NCBI GenBank assembly: GCA_030340625.1
Contig: JAOPHQ010005695.1
Coordinates: 181,001-245,000 of the forward strand
From: Merluccius polli
Taxonomy: Eukaryota > Chordata > Actinopteri > Gadiformes > Merlucciidae
Direction of reading: 5' to 3'
DNA: 64,000 nucleotides
Position 1 is the stretch's first letter. Each line of letters begins with the position of its first letter. The notes beneath the pieces are model-generated. The model had not been told where the DNA came from and did not search any database. It worked only from the letters and a program-made list of their open reading frames with translations. Shown here one piece after another: positions 31,975 through 43,135 of the stretch. The position numbers and the translations under genes were made by a program.

Positions 31975-32170
31975 AAGCAGCAGATGCTTTTATCCAAAGC
32001 GACTTACATTGAACTTGGATACAGGTCAGCAGGTAATTAATAAGCAGGTAGTGGCAGGTAGCATGATCTTGCCCAAGGATGCGGACAGGCCTACACTGCA
32101 GACATTGGGGTTTGAACTCAGAACCTCTCGGCTGGGAGTCAAACACCCGATAACCACTGACTGGACTTTC
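31975..32170 (-). repeat. Common teleost interspersed repeat
   Basis: Contains gatgcttttatccaaagcga and gacattggggtttgaactca, motifs seen in many fish genomes. Degraded relatives of the second motif occur at about 5490-5530 and 7890-7940 in drd3 introns. It may be a non-LTR or SINE derivative; the class is not assigned. Confidence 0.6.
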
Positions 32171-32414
32171 CTGCACCCCATCTGCCCCCTCTTTGGTCTT
32201 AATGATTTATTTAGTAAAAGACTGAAGTTCAATAAGGAGTAAGATGGTAATATGCAGTAAGTTGGACATTGATGACTTAGTGAAGGCACCCTACAGTAAT
32301 ACGTGGTTTTAAGGACTCGCATCAAATTAATTGTAACTCAATATGAATCAGTAAAATGCACGCAAGCTCTCAGGCCTTTTCATTAAATCTGCTGACAGTA
32401 TACATTTGGCGTAC

Positions 32415-32417
<3 letters not shown>

Positions 32418-32469
<52 letters not shown>

Positions 32470-32482
32470 TTATTATTATTAT
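32418..32482 (+). repeat. (ATT)n trinucleotide repeat
   Basis: About 21 units with one T interruption. Confidence 0.95.
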
Positions 32483-33074
32483 CTGCAAGCCAAACTAAAT
32501 ACATATTCACAAAACTAAGTACATATTCACCATGCCTGATCTGAATCATTTGGCATAACATTGCTGCAGATGCAGAGACCCAGAAGATCTGTGATATGGT
32601 GTGAGTGACATGTATTTATTTAGGCTATAGCCTTACAATATGAGACCAATTACAGAAACCCACTGACTAGGATTATACATTTAAAAAAAACAACTGAAAA
32701 CTAAGAAAAAAAGATGCCACATCAATAGGGATGGGCTGAGTGATGAGTGCGTTGGTTTGTTGTCGTGAAGTATTAGACAACCATCTCATTACTGATTATT
32801 ATGGTGCTGGTACTGGTTCTCTCATAGGCCTTCCCTCTCAGAGCATCCATATGTTTAATGGCATGATTATGAACTGGATTTAAAGTGGTAGGCCTAAAGA
32901 AGTATGCTAAATTGAAAATGTGAATGCCAAGTTTCACCCAAAGAGATAACGTGTTTTTGGGGCGGAGCGACCCAAAATTTTGGGCGTTGGCAGCACTAGT
33001 GGCGCCAGTAATTTGATTGTGGCTGAGCCTCCAGAAAACTGGATGGGCCAGCTAAAATAAACCACAAAAAAAAA

Positions 33075-33619
33075 CGGGTTCCTATGGAAGCCGAGTACGG
33101 GCCGTGGTTGCTCATCATTTGTTAGGCCTGTTTTCTTGTGATAACGACTTAATTATCTCACTATCTCGAGATAGCAAATTCATGGTTTTGCCGAGATCGC
33201 AACTTGACTTCCCCATTGATGTTCTTACAGTAAGAATTGACAATGCCAGAAGGAGAGACCACGATTTTACTTTAATCAAGGACTGACACAAGCCGAAATG
33301 GCATTGTGTCTTTCTATTATGGACAACATTCATATAAGTCTTCGTCAGTTAAGAAGAAGACTAGCCAGACTCCAACTTTATAGGCGAGTTTGCTTAAGTG
33401 AGCCTGACGCAATTGTCCGCTTCATTGCGAACCGGATCCGAGGCCCTGGCCGGCTTCACGGCTGATGTTGGAGTGGTGTGGAGCTGCCGGGTTGGTGTTA
33501 CTAGACACGCAACATGTTCGTTATGTCAAGATAATGAGATAATTAAGTCGTGATCTCGAGATAACGGGCCTAAAAAATGATAAGCAATCATGGCCGTTCT
33601 CGGCTTCCGTAGGAACCCC
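33075..33619. mobile_element. 545-bp TIR element with an integrase-like N-terminal fragment
   Basis: The left end GGGTTCCTATGGAAGCCGAG and the reverse-complemented right end GGGGTTCCTACGGAAGCCGAG extend as inverted repeats over about 100 bp, including TTAATTATCTCA. Between the arms, the plus strand around 33265-33405 encodes, with shifts, YFNQGLTQAEMALCLSI-like and HISLRQLRRRLARLQLYRR sequence. This resembles the helix-turn-helix region that precedes integrase cores in some fish transposon proteins. No catalytic domain is present, so it is a non-autonomous derivative. Confidence 0.7.
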
Positions 33620-33965
33620 TTTATCTCTGTTTCACCGCTTTTTCTGCGGCACTGAGGACAGCGACTCAGTAGCCTACCTGTGAGGTTTGGCTACGAGAGG
33701 ACGTGATGGGGAGAGGGGTGGGGTAGATGCCGCTGATTGGCTGAGAAGCTTTCACTCAAAGCTTTCCTCAGGCTGCTTATTGGATGAACAGCTAGAATGA
33801 AAATCACTCACTACTCACTATAGTGATTGATAGCTCAAAATGGGTGGGCCCGGGCCTTAAATGGGTGGGCCCAGGCCCACCCGGGCCCAATAGTAGCGCC
33901 GCGGGTGGTTGGCAGTGGAGGCCCCTCTCCCCCGCCCAATTATTTTTGCAACTTTCCTGCTTTCT

Positions 33966-34150
33966 GGCCGGAGAAGCCCCACGTTTGGCGCCAGTGTAGC
34001 AGTCTCCCCTGCCACACGCCACATGAGTGGCTTTTGCTGGGGCCCTCTGACACACACGACAGAGGTTGTAGTTGGTTGAGAAATCAATTTAATGGAAAAG
34101 GCAAGCTGGTACAAGCTGAGCAGGTGTAATGTGTGACAGACCGTCTCTAG
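33966..34150 (-). mobile_element. LTR end plus primer-binding site, minus orientation
   Basis: On the minus strand the sequence matches the segments at 34500-34640 and 45930-46070 (ctcagcttgtaccagcttgc, then cctctgtcg, then a ccact...tggcag block). It is followed at 33993-33976 by TGGCGCCAAACGTGGGGC, one mismatch from a lysine-tRNA primer-binding site. That arrangement marks the 3' boundary of a 5' LTR and the start of an internal region. No gag or pol is seen, so it is a fragment of an LTR retroelement. Confidence 0.55.
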
Positions 34151-34379
34151 TGTATAAATGTTTAGCTCCATTTCCTTATCCGTCAGCCAAGGCAGCCGCC
34201 CAGGCCTCCGGTCTCCAGGATAGAGGAGGAGGGTGGGGTTGGCATGTGACACTGGGGAGGTGTAGAGACAGTGGGGGTCGTTTTAATTTTGATTTTAGGT
34301 ATGGCAAACCTGTAAAGAGTCCAGGTTTTGTGTAGGTATGGTAGGTAGGTATTCTGTTTTGTTTGGCTGGGAGGGGGGG

Positions 34380-34690
34380 GGGGCTTCAATTTGGTGTTGG
34401 GGGTATGTGGAGTGGGTGTGGCCCGAGTCAGACTGGTTAGACTAGGGCTGGTCGGGGCTGCACAACTGTATAAACCAGCCATCACCACAAACACTCAGGA
34501 GAGAGCCACTGTCGTGGCTTGAGTCATGTCATGCTCGGCTTGTACCAGCTTGCCATCTCTAATAAATGGATTTATCTTCTCACCAAACAACCCATGTCCT
34601 CTGTCGGAGCCCAGAAAAGCCACTTATGTGCTGTGTGGCAGAGGAACACTGCTACAATGTACAAATCCACCTCAACACTAATGTTGACCA
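34380..34690 (+). mobile_element. Solo-LTR-like fragment, plus orientation
   Basis: Homologous to the inverted fragment at 33966-34150 and to 45780-46070. It shows a TATAAA-like box (tgtataaaccagccatcacc), an AATAAA signal (ctctaataaatgg) and a cctctgtcggagccc end, in the order expected in an LTR. Confidence 0.5.
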
Positions 34691-35062
34691 GGGTTTGGAC
34701 TTTCACTGTAGAATTACATTGTGGTGATATGTTGTTTTCTACCCATCCATTATTAACAAGACACATGACCAACTACCAGATATGGGCTCGCGCGTTGTCC
34801 TCCACCTGGAACCCACGGAGACGAAGGAAACAATAAGAAATAAAAACATTATCACAAACAGTGTTGAGAGATATATGAAATATATTTATTAAGTGTGCCT
34901 ACCGAAGAAGCAATGCCAGTATGTTCATTTTAGGGATCCTCTTTTACATTCCTAATCAAAATAGTACCTAATCAAATGCTTAACGTTGTTTTACAGCACG
35001 ACATAGCTGACTTACGGTACTGGTAAATGCTCATTGCTTAGAGTTTGAAATAGGCGCTCGGC

Positions 35063-37626
35063 TATGGAGTCAGAATAGTGTCATAATTCAAACCTGAAAA
35101 AAAAGGTTTCAAAGGCTTGTAAGTCTGTGTTTGAAAACTCAACACCTTGTAAAAAAGGTTTTGCACCACTGAAAAAAGATTATAGCCTGAAAAAAAAAGT
35201 CAAACATCTGCAAACATGATTTTGTGTTCTATGTTATCTTCTTCATCATTTTCACCAACACATTTTCAAAGCTAAAATGTTTTCACAAACACATTTTCAA
35301 AGTTTAAAAATGTTCACCAGCGCATTTGCAGAGTTTCAAATCTGACACTGTTCTAACAGTGTATTACTTTGTTTCCCGGTTTCGAAACCTTGTAAATGGG
35401 ATTCTGCAAACAGCTGTTCAAACATTGAGAAATACGTTTTGAAAGGTTGAATATTTATTTTTTTAAAACTTGTAAAGGTGTAAATTTACACCATTGCAAT
35501 GTATTTTTTCAGAACTTAATTTTCAGCACTGACTTTTCAGAGATTTGACCACACGGGCGCAAGCTTGCGAGTCACGTGATTATTGACACTGTTCTGACGC
35601 CGTTCGTTTTGAAACTCCTTTAGCGTCAAAGGTCTGAAAACGTGGTTCTGAAAAAAAGGAAAAAAAAACCTTCCTGGGGGCGGGACCATCTTGCTCTAAA
35701 CCTATTGGTTGCTCTCTGCTGAGGCACAGTCCAATCACATGCGCCGTTGACCGGGCTGTGCGGGATTGACAGTGCTCTGCCGATGACAAGAATAACAAGC
35801 GACTTGCGTGGTTGATTTTGTTGTCTATTTTCTGGAACCATGGCTGGTAGACAGGCGAGCAATTTTATTCTGCATTGTTTGCGTTCTAACCACCCGCGAG
35901 CCTCCTGCGGCTCGCCAAGCTGTAATTTGTTCGCGGTGGTAAGAGACGAGCAGAGTCTACAGCGTCCGCTCGCAGAGCAGAGTCTACAGCGTCCGCAGTC
36001 TACTGTGAAACAATTCACTCCAAAAAGGGTTATGGTTAGGGTTATGGTTAGGGTTAGCGTAATCTATCACCGTGACCGGGTTATTATTGGAGTGAATGGA
36101 CTCTGTAGACTCTGCTGGTCTCTTACCACCGCGAACGGCTTTATGAGAACCCCCAGATCGTTTCACGATCTGGTAGAGTCTTTGCCAGCTTCAAAGCAAT
36201 GAATAACCTACATCAGCGGGTGCTGTGTATGGATCACAAGTTCCGAGTATGTTTATCTTCTCTTCATATCTAATTTTAACATTTTGTGACAAATGGTCTA
36301 AATAGTTGATTTATTTAAGTATCGGAAATCTGCAAGGCTGCAATTCCCCTGGTTGGCCGTTGTTCGTCGCCATTTTGCCAGCGTTTGTTGCCCTCCAGGT
36401 ATCCATGGTAGTCACGTGACCGCAAAGTATGACTATTATTTATGCCATGCGAGCCACAAATTAGTCTACAGCGTCCATTCACTCCAATAATAACCCGGTC
36501 ACGGTGATAGATTACGCTAACCATAACCATAACCCTTTATGGAGTGAATTGTTTCACAGTAGACTGCGGACGCTGTAGACTCTGCTCTGCGAGCGGACGC
36601 TGTAGACTCTGCTCGTCTCTTACCACCGCGAACGGGTTTATGAGATTGTTTCACACAGATCGTTTCACACAGACGCGGGAGGGTACATTTTGCGTCAGTA
36701 TCACGTCTAGGGGCGTGACAAACCGTCGGTATATTACGAGTTGGGATGAGAACGTGTTGCAAATGACAGCTTGGCGAGCCGCAGGAGGCTCGCGGGTGGT
36801 TAGAACGCAAACAATGCAGAATAAAATTGCTCGCCTGTCTACCAGCCATGGTTCCAGAAAATAGACAACAAAATCAACCACGCAAGTCGCTTGTTATTCT
36901 TGTCATCGGCAGAGCACTGTCAATCCCGCACAGCCCGGTCAACGGCGCATGTGATTGGACTGTGCCTCAGCAGAGAGCAACCAATAGGTTTAGAGCAAGA
37001 TGGTCCCGCCCCCAGGAAGGTTTTTTTCCCCTTTTTTTCAGAACCACGTTTTCAGACCTTTGACGCTAAAGGAGTTTCAAAACGAACGGCGTCAGAACAG
37101 TGTCAATAATGACGTGACTCGCAAGCTTGCGCCCGTGTGGTCAAATCTCTGAAAAGTCAGTGCTGAAAATTAAGTTCTGAAAAAATACATTGCAATGGTG
37201 TAAATTTACACCTTTACAAGTTTTTAAAAATAAATATTCAACCTTTCAAAACGTATTTCTCAATGTTTGAACAGCTGTTTGCAGAATCCCATTTACAAGG
37301 TTTCGAAACCGGGAAACAAAGTAATACACTGTTAGAACAGTGTCAGATTTGAAAGTCTGCAAATGCGCTGGTGAACATTTTTAAACTTTGAAAATGTGTT
37401 TGTGAAAACATTTTAGCTTTGAAAATGTGTTGGTGAAAATGATGAAGAAGATAAAATAGAACACAAAATCATGTTTGCAGATGTTTGACTTTTTTTTTCA
37501 GGCTATAATCTCTTTTTTCAGTGGTGCAAAACCTTTTTTACAAGGTGTTGAGTTTTCAAACACAGACTTACAAGCCTTTGAAACCTTTTTTTCAGGTTTG
37601 AATTATGACACTATTCTGACTCCATA
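35063..37626. mobile_element. 2.56-kb palindromic (foldback) DNA element with 6-bp target duplication
   Basis: The ends are TATGGAGTCAGAATAGTGTC and its reverse complement. CTCGGC flanks both sides directly (35057-35062 and 37627-37632). Inverted arms of about 1.05-1.15 kb run from 35063 to about 36110 and from about 36475 to 37626 with high identity; the right arm has an extra block of about 120 bp near 36650-36770. The loop is about 360 bp. No transposase is recognised. TAT...ATA ends with 6-bp duplications would suit the IS3EU superfamily, but that assignment rests on memory of the termini only. Confidence 0.85.
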
Positions 37627-37639
37627 CTCGGCACTAAGG

Positions 37640-39120
37640 CTTATAGGAAAAAATAAATCACAACTCCCGTCTTATTAGTTATTCTTTTACAATAAACGTG
37701 GGCAACTGTTAGGAGTTGTGTCTTGTTGTATTCCTATATGAACTTGGTATTATCCTTTCTACCTTGTGGTGATACATTTCCACTCTATTGTGTACACAAC
37801 TGGTGCTAGTAGTAGTGCTATGGCTGCATATCTTATTGTCCAAGATGTCTGGGACGGTTGATATCTGGCCCTTGCACCCAAGGTTAAGCGCTCCCACAAT
37901 TACCATAGTGACATCTTTGTCACTAACTAAAACTCACTAATAAAAAACACACATTTTCAGCTCTGTTAAAAAGCTGCTTCTTCACACAGTGCTATTCCAT
38001 GTCTAGACATGTCATCTAATAATATAGGCTATAAAAGTGACTGGCAGTCAAGTGCAGTTCAGCTGGTTTTGATAAGAAGATAGTGGCAATTCAGAACAAG
38101 GAGCCGCTTGTCAGTAATATTGAGTTGTTACAAAGTAATGTGGTGAGTCGTTTCTAGTAGGCCTATAGGGTGATGTCACCAGATTGATCATCTTATACAT
38201 CATGTATAAAGATGATCAATCTGGTGGCTCAAGCCGAACTGGAAGTGATTCTTATGGGTCGTTCAGAGGTCATCAGAAGTTTAAAAAAATGGGGGGAATG
38301 ACTTGGGAATAAGATGGAGACCTGGGGTCTCTTTCATATGAAAGGGGGCCTAAAGGACATAAGATTATCAATTTGGTGGCTGTAGCCCAACCAGAAGTGA
38401 CTCACAAAGCACCATCAAATGCTCCATTGAAACGCATTGGAGATAAATGTTGCCATAAATTCATATAAATTCGTAGGAAAGAGATGGGAACTTGGCCTCT
38501 GGACCAGTCAACCAGGGGGTGCCTTGGGATCGCTCGGTGAAAATCTCAAGTCTCCCAGCCAAAAGGGGGCCATGCGAGGGGCCGTCCTAACGCCTCCCAT
38601 TGCCGTTGGATCAAAAGTACGCCACGTAATAACGGGACACGGATCGCCCTCCGGGGTCACAGAGGGCCAATATTCGGTGTGGGGGTCCCAGTCGGGCCCT
38701 GTAATAAGGGCTTCAAGTCTCGGGGCGGTGAGACCTTCCCATCTCCAAATCGACCTTTTGCAACCACATTCTGAGCGAATAGGACTCGCAGGTTACACTT
38801 ACTAATAACAAACTGGCCCATACAGGCTAAGTTTTTAAAGGGGTTTTTTAGGTTTTTTAGAGTCATGTTTTCACAACATATCTGAGATGTTATTTGCTCT
38901 AATGGCCTTCCATACTATCGTACGTATTTAGTAAGTACTAGTAGGCCTACGAAGCCCACCATGGCCCAGGTAAATACTCGATTCTGATTGGCTGAGGTGG
39001 GCATTATTTTCCGATAACATGCACAGTTATGACGCAAGCAGCCTCATCACCGGTCTAAAAATTAATGCGCTGAACGAAACGTTAATAACTGTCAACTTGG
39101 ACCGGACGGGACTACGTTTA
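37640..39120. other. Intergenic DNA with weak repeats
   Basis: No gene is recognised. A TATAAAA-like site at about 38030 is followed by a GTGAGT donor-like site near 38151. Two diverged copies of a motif (gatcaatctggtggctc and ttatcaatttggtggctg) lie at about 38212 and 38367. Confidence 0.45.
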
Positions 39121-39127
39121 GAAAGCT

Positions 39128-39905
39128 TCCCCGTTGCCAGGCTGTTACTAAGGTCGTCTCTATTTACTGGAGTAATAAGGTAACGTTGCCATGTCGTTAC
39201 TAAGATCGTCTCTATTTACTGGAGTAATATGGTAACGTTGCCATGTCGTTACTAAGATCGTCTCTATTTACTGGAGTAATATGGTAACGTTGCCATGTCG
39301 TTACTAAGATCGTCTCTATTTACTGGAGTAATATGGTAACGTTGCCATGTCGTTACTAAGGTCGTCTCTATTTACTGGAGTAATAAGGTAACGTTGCCAT
39401 GTCGTTACTAAGGTCGTCTCTATTTACTGGAGTAATAAGGTAACGTTGCCATGTTGTTACTAAGGTCGTCTCTATTTACTGGAGTAATAAGGTAATGTTG
39501 CCATGTCGTTACTAAGGTCGTCTCTATTTACTGGAGTAATAAGGTAACGTTGCCATGTCGTTACTAAGGTCGTCTCTATTTACTGGAGTAATAAGGTAAC
39601 GTTGCCATGTCGTTACTAAGGTCGTCTCTATTTACTGGAGTAATAAGGTAACGTTGCCATTACTAAGATCGTCTCTATTTACCGGAGTAATAAGGTAACG
39701 TTGCCATGTCGTTACTAAGATCATCTCTATTTACCGGAGTAATAAGGTAACGTTGCCATGTCGTTACTAAGATCTCTCTATTTACTGGAGTAATAAGGTA
39801 ACGTTGCCATGTCGTTACTAAGGTCGTCTCTATTTACTGGAGTAATAAGGTAACGTTGCCATGTCGTTACTAAGGTCGTCTCTATTTACTGGAGTAATAA
39901 GATAA
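39128..39905 (+). repeat. 52-bp minisatellite, about 15 copies
   Basis: The unit begins ggtaacgttgccatgtcgtt and has a 52-bp period (anchors at 39181 and 39233). Two sequence variants (gatcgtc/ggtcgtc and aatat/aataa) are clustered along the array. Two copies have small deletions near 39660 and 39772. Confidence 0.95.
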
Positions 39906-40089
39906 CGTCTGCATTCCATATGAATCTCATGTTAACCGACATTAGGCATTAGTCAGACCCATATATTTCTCGAGCCATTTTCCATTTGTTTACAGGCACA
40001 CAAAGTAGTGCGAGCTAAAAGTTGTACTTTAACACCCTTATATGTATTGATTCATAAGTTTGGCCAACCAGAGAAACTGTTACTCTAAC

Positions 40090-40325
40090 GCCTGTTACCC
40101 ACTGCATTCAACCGTCAACGGAAGACGGAAGGCGTGTCTGACGGAGGGGGTGTCGTTCTGATTGGCTGACGGATCCATTTTGGCCTGAAAAGATAAAATG
40201 TTCTCAACTTTTCAACGCAACTGACGGAGCCGACTTGACTGACGGAGCCACAATGCATTGCGGCTCAGCCCCATTCAAAGTCAATGGGATGCGTTGACGA
40301 ACGCATCCAGTGGGCAAGAGGGGTA
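40090..40325. mobile_element. Small TIR MITE
   Basis: Left gcctgttacccactgcattc and right gcatccagtgggcaagaggg are inverted relatives. ctgacggagc motifs occur inside. No coding capacity is visible. Confidence 0.6.
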
Positions 40326-40539
40326 AAACGATAGATAACTCACCTCTGTATGTATGTAATGTGATATATTACATCCATTATGTATGACCTCCAACAGTTA
40401 AAATTCAACTAGCCCAATGACAATGAAAACATGAAATCATTTGTCTTTTTTTGTTTGTTTTTTCTTATATAATTCCAGGATTTGCCATTTAGACATTCAT
40501 GTACGTTAAAAAGAACAACACGAAATCCTACAGTTTGCT

Positions 40540-41090
40540 AGCCTGGCAAGCCAGACCCACATCAGAAAGATGTAGGGTCTGGCACTGCTCCATTGGCAGT
40601 GTGGGCGGGATAAACAGTTGTCTTTCAAGTTCCCTCTGCACGCAATAGGATAGCGCTACAACCAATCAGAGCAACGAAGAAGGTGACATAGTCAGAGCGA
40701 CGGAAATGAGTCCATGGGGAAGTGTTCCTATGGTGGATTGTGGAAGAATAGCAAAATAAAATGTTAAATTCAAGTCTTGAAGAGTCGCGGCCAAAGCCGA
40801 GTCGAAAGACAGCTGCTCACCAGCAGCAGCAGCCAATAGCCTCGTTCGAGATGAGCCAGGCCTGCGCAGAATCGATCACCGGCGACCACCGCACAATGCA
40901 TGCCGGTTAGATTTGTGTCTGACACTCAGCCTTGATCCTGACTTGCTCTGACGTCAGGCACGCGCCGGCAACGATAATCTCACGAGATCAAGGTGGCCGC
41001 AGTTTTTAGAGCCAGGCGCCGCAGTTGCTCTCCACCGACTGCAAGATCTCAGGGCACGATGGGAAACGCCTGGCTGTCGCATAATCAAAG
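40540..41090. mobile_element. Non-autonomous element beginning gctagcctggcaagccagac
   Basis: It starts with an internally palindromic end (tagcctggcaagccagaccc, then gggtctggca) and ends around gcctggctgtcgc. The motif order recalls the element at 42240-42850. Boundaries are approximate. Confidence 0.4.
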
Positions 41091-41333
41091 AGCTGATTGG
41101 CTCTTAGTCAGGACTACAAACATGACGTTTTATCGCAAATCCTGATTTTCTTTGTAATTGTTATATTTAATGCTAGAATATATGAATCTCATGTTGTGCA
41201 ATGATATTTTGTGTGGTTGATAATAATAATACTAATAATAAAGGTTACTTATATAACACTCATATTCCCACATACCTGTATATAATGTATATAATTACAA
41301 ATATAAATACATCAATAAATAAAGATTATAAGT

Positions 41334-41655
41334 AGTGATGGGCCGTTATCGGCCTTATCGGCGGCCGACTCTTATCGGCGATAAAAGAATTATCGCCGTT
41401 AATCTATTGCCCCCCTCCGTCAACATTCGCGCAACTATATACCTCCGACAGCACCCCCCCCCCCCCCAACAAGCCCGCAGAACTGTTCAATATTTAGGTA
41501 TTATAAGTCAATATTTAGGTAGCGCACAAACATTATGCACGCCTTCGACACCATTCTAATGAGCCACTTTAATCTAGATTAACCTAGATTAATTTCAAGA
41601 TTATACATAGATTAATCTAGATTAAAGAAATTAATCTATGCCCATCTCTAATTAT
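41334..41655. mobile_element. hAT-like MITE
   Basis: The ends TAGTGATGGGCCG and (right) TATGCCCATCTCTA give an inverted TAGNGATGGGC. ggcgataa and taatctag repeats lie inside. Confidence 0.65.
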
Positions 41656-41734
41656 AAGACACCTTTGCTGCTTGTAGCCTATGTAGCTGTGAGAACGTCT
41701 GGCGCAGTTCATCTCGAACAAGCATATTGTTTCC

Positions 41735-42140
41735 CTCTAAGGTTACTTTTACACGACGACGATCTGAACACAAACCGCAAAAGTGGCGTTGCGTTCCCAC
41801 TTTTTATTTTCGCGTTTAGACGAGCGTCTTAGGGTGGAAATCTGCATGCACACGGTGACGCAAAAGTGTGTGAAATTTGATGTAGTACACATGGATTTGA
41901 CGTCAACGCGTACGCGAGGATAGCCAGCATGAGCAGCTCAGAGCACATTTTGCGTTTTCAACCCTTTAGACGGGAACGTGACGGTGGAGCGTTTCTAAGA
42001 TTTCCACTCTGGAGGGTGGGTTCATTTTTTTGCGTTTTTAAGCCCCAAAAACGCCGTCACTGTCTCAACGAAAGGCATATCTGATAAAATATTTTGTCGG
42101 TTTCACCCGGGAGCGTTGTCGTGTAAAGTGGGCCTAAAAC
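41735..42140. mobile_element. TIR MITE with TTTACACGAC ends
   Basis: The left end aaggttacttttacacgacg is mirrored on the right by cgtgtaaagtgggcctaaaa. No coding capacity. Confidence 0.6.
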
Positions 42141-42239
42141 GGAACCGTCGCAACTCTGTCGTCATGGTAGCCCGGCTTCCGACTCCGCCCCTCACGCTGT
42201 GATTGGCCTGACAGATTTTCTGTTTCCAGCACAGAAAGC

Positions 42240-42850
42240 CGACAGAGAAGTGCTAGACTAGCCTCGCGAGACCAGCCTGATCTCGCGAGCTCCGTGATAT
42301 TCCACTCACAGTTCAGACTAGCATTACACAACGGAGATAATTTGGAGCCGATCACCAAATGATCGTCCAATCGGCGTTGGTTTTGAGGCGGGTTCAAGTG
42401 TGACGCAATGAGGAGCGACTCTTCAGTCTAAACAACATGGCGGCTTCCGCGGATGTGATCGAGATGCGCGCAGCTATCGAGCAAGTTTTAGCAGAATTAG
42501 AGAGTATTCCTTCTCTAAAAGATGAGCAAAAAGCGGCACTGGAGGCTTTTCTCGGAGGAAAAGATGCTTTTGCCCTTCTCCCGACTTGTTTACTTGATGA
42601 GCTTGCCTCGACGCTCTGTTATCACGTCATATGCTTCGTTGATCTGATTGGTTGATTTGGCCCGTCAATCACCAACATAGGCAGATGGTTTATCCAATCA
42701 GCAACCAGTATTTTCGCCCCCTCCCAAAGGCTCTCCAACAGAACGATTCCAGATGGAAATGCTGAGCCAACGCGAATCATTCCATCTGGCGGAGTCAGGT
42801 TAGTGCTAGACCCCCCTGGCTGCAAATTACATTTGCTGCCGCTAGGGGCG
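42240..42850 (+). mobile_element. Deleted element carrying a helicase-like protein start
   Basis: It runs between gtgctagactagcctcgcga and aggttagtgctagac, both containing the GTGCTAGAC motif. It encloses a short ORF (42437-42655) starting MAASADVIEMRAAIEQVLAE and reading KDAFALLPT, where intact relatives in fish continue into the Walker-A region of a RecQ-like helicase. Here that region is deleted, leaving CLLDELAST out of context. Family knowledge is from recall of fish predicted proteins. Confidence 0.5.
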
Positions 42851-43135
42851 TCTAGATTTCTAGGCAAACAGTTTGCGGGTGCAAGCCAAAAATTCCCACC
42901 CGTCCTGAACGCAGCACGGGTGACGCACTGGGTGTGGGCGGAAGAATCCAACTCCGCCTTTTCCAGTTTAAAAAAAAAAAAAAAAATTGTTTGTTTTGGT
43001 TCACCGACCCGTCGCTGAATGAGTCACAGTCACATGACCTCCGAGTCACGTGGTGGAAACAGGCAACTTTAAAAGGCAGGGCAGCGAGTCAACGGCACAC
43101 ACACCCAGACGCTGAGTTCAAGTCCGGTTCCGTCA

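Noticed and set aside
35840..36202. Open frames starting MAGRQASNFILH in both arms of the palindrome
   Set aside because: They occur because the arms are inverted copies. No transposase or known domain is present, and the frames differ between arms.
38040..38151. Possible stefin-like first exon after a TATAAAA-type box, ending at GTGAGT
   Set aside because: No start codon or MCGG motif, and no following exons; the resemblance in layout is not enough.
39128..39905. CRISPR-like array
   Set aside because: A 52-bp unit without unique spacers in a vertebrate genome; it is a plain minisatellite.
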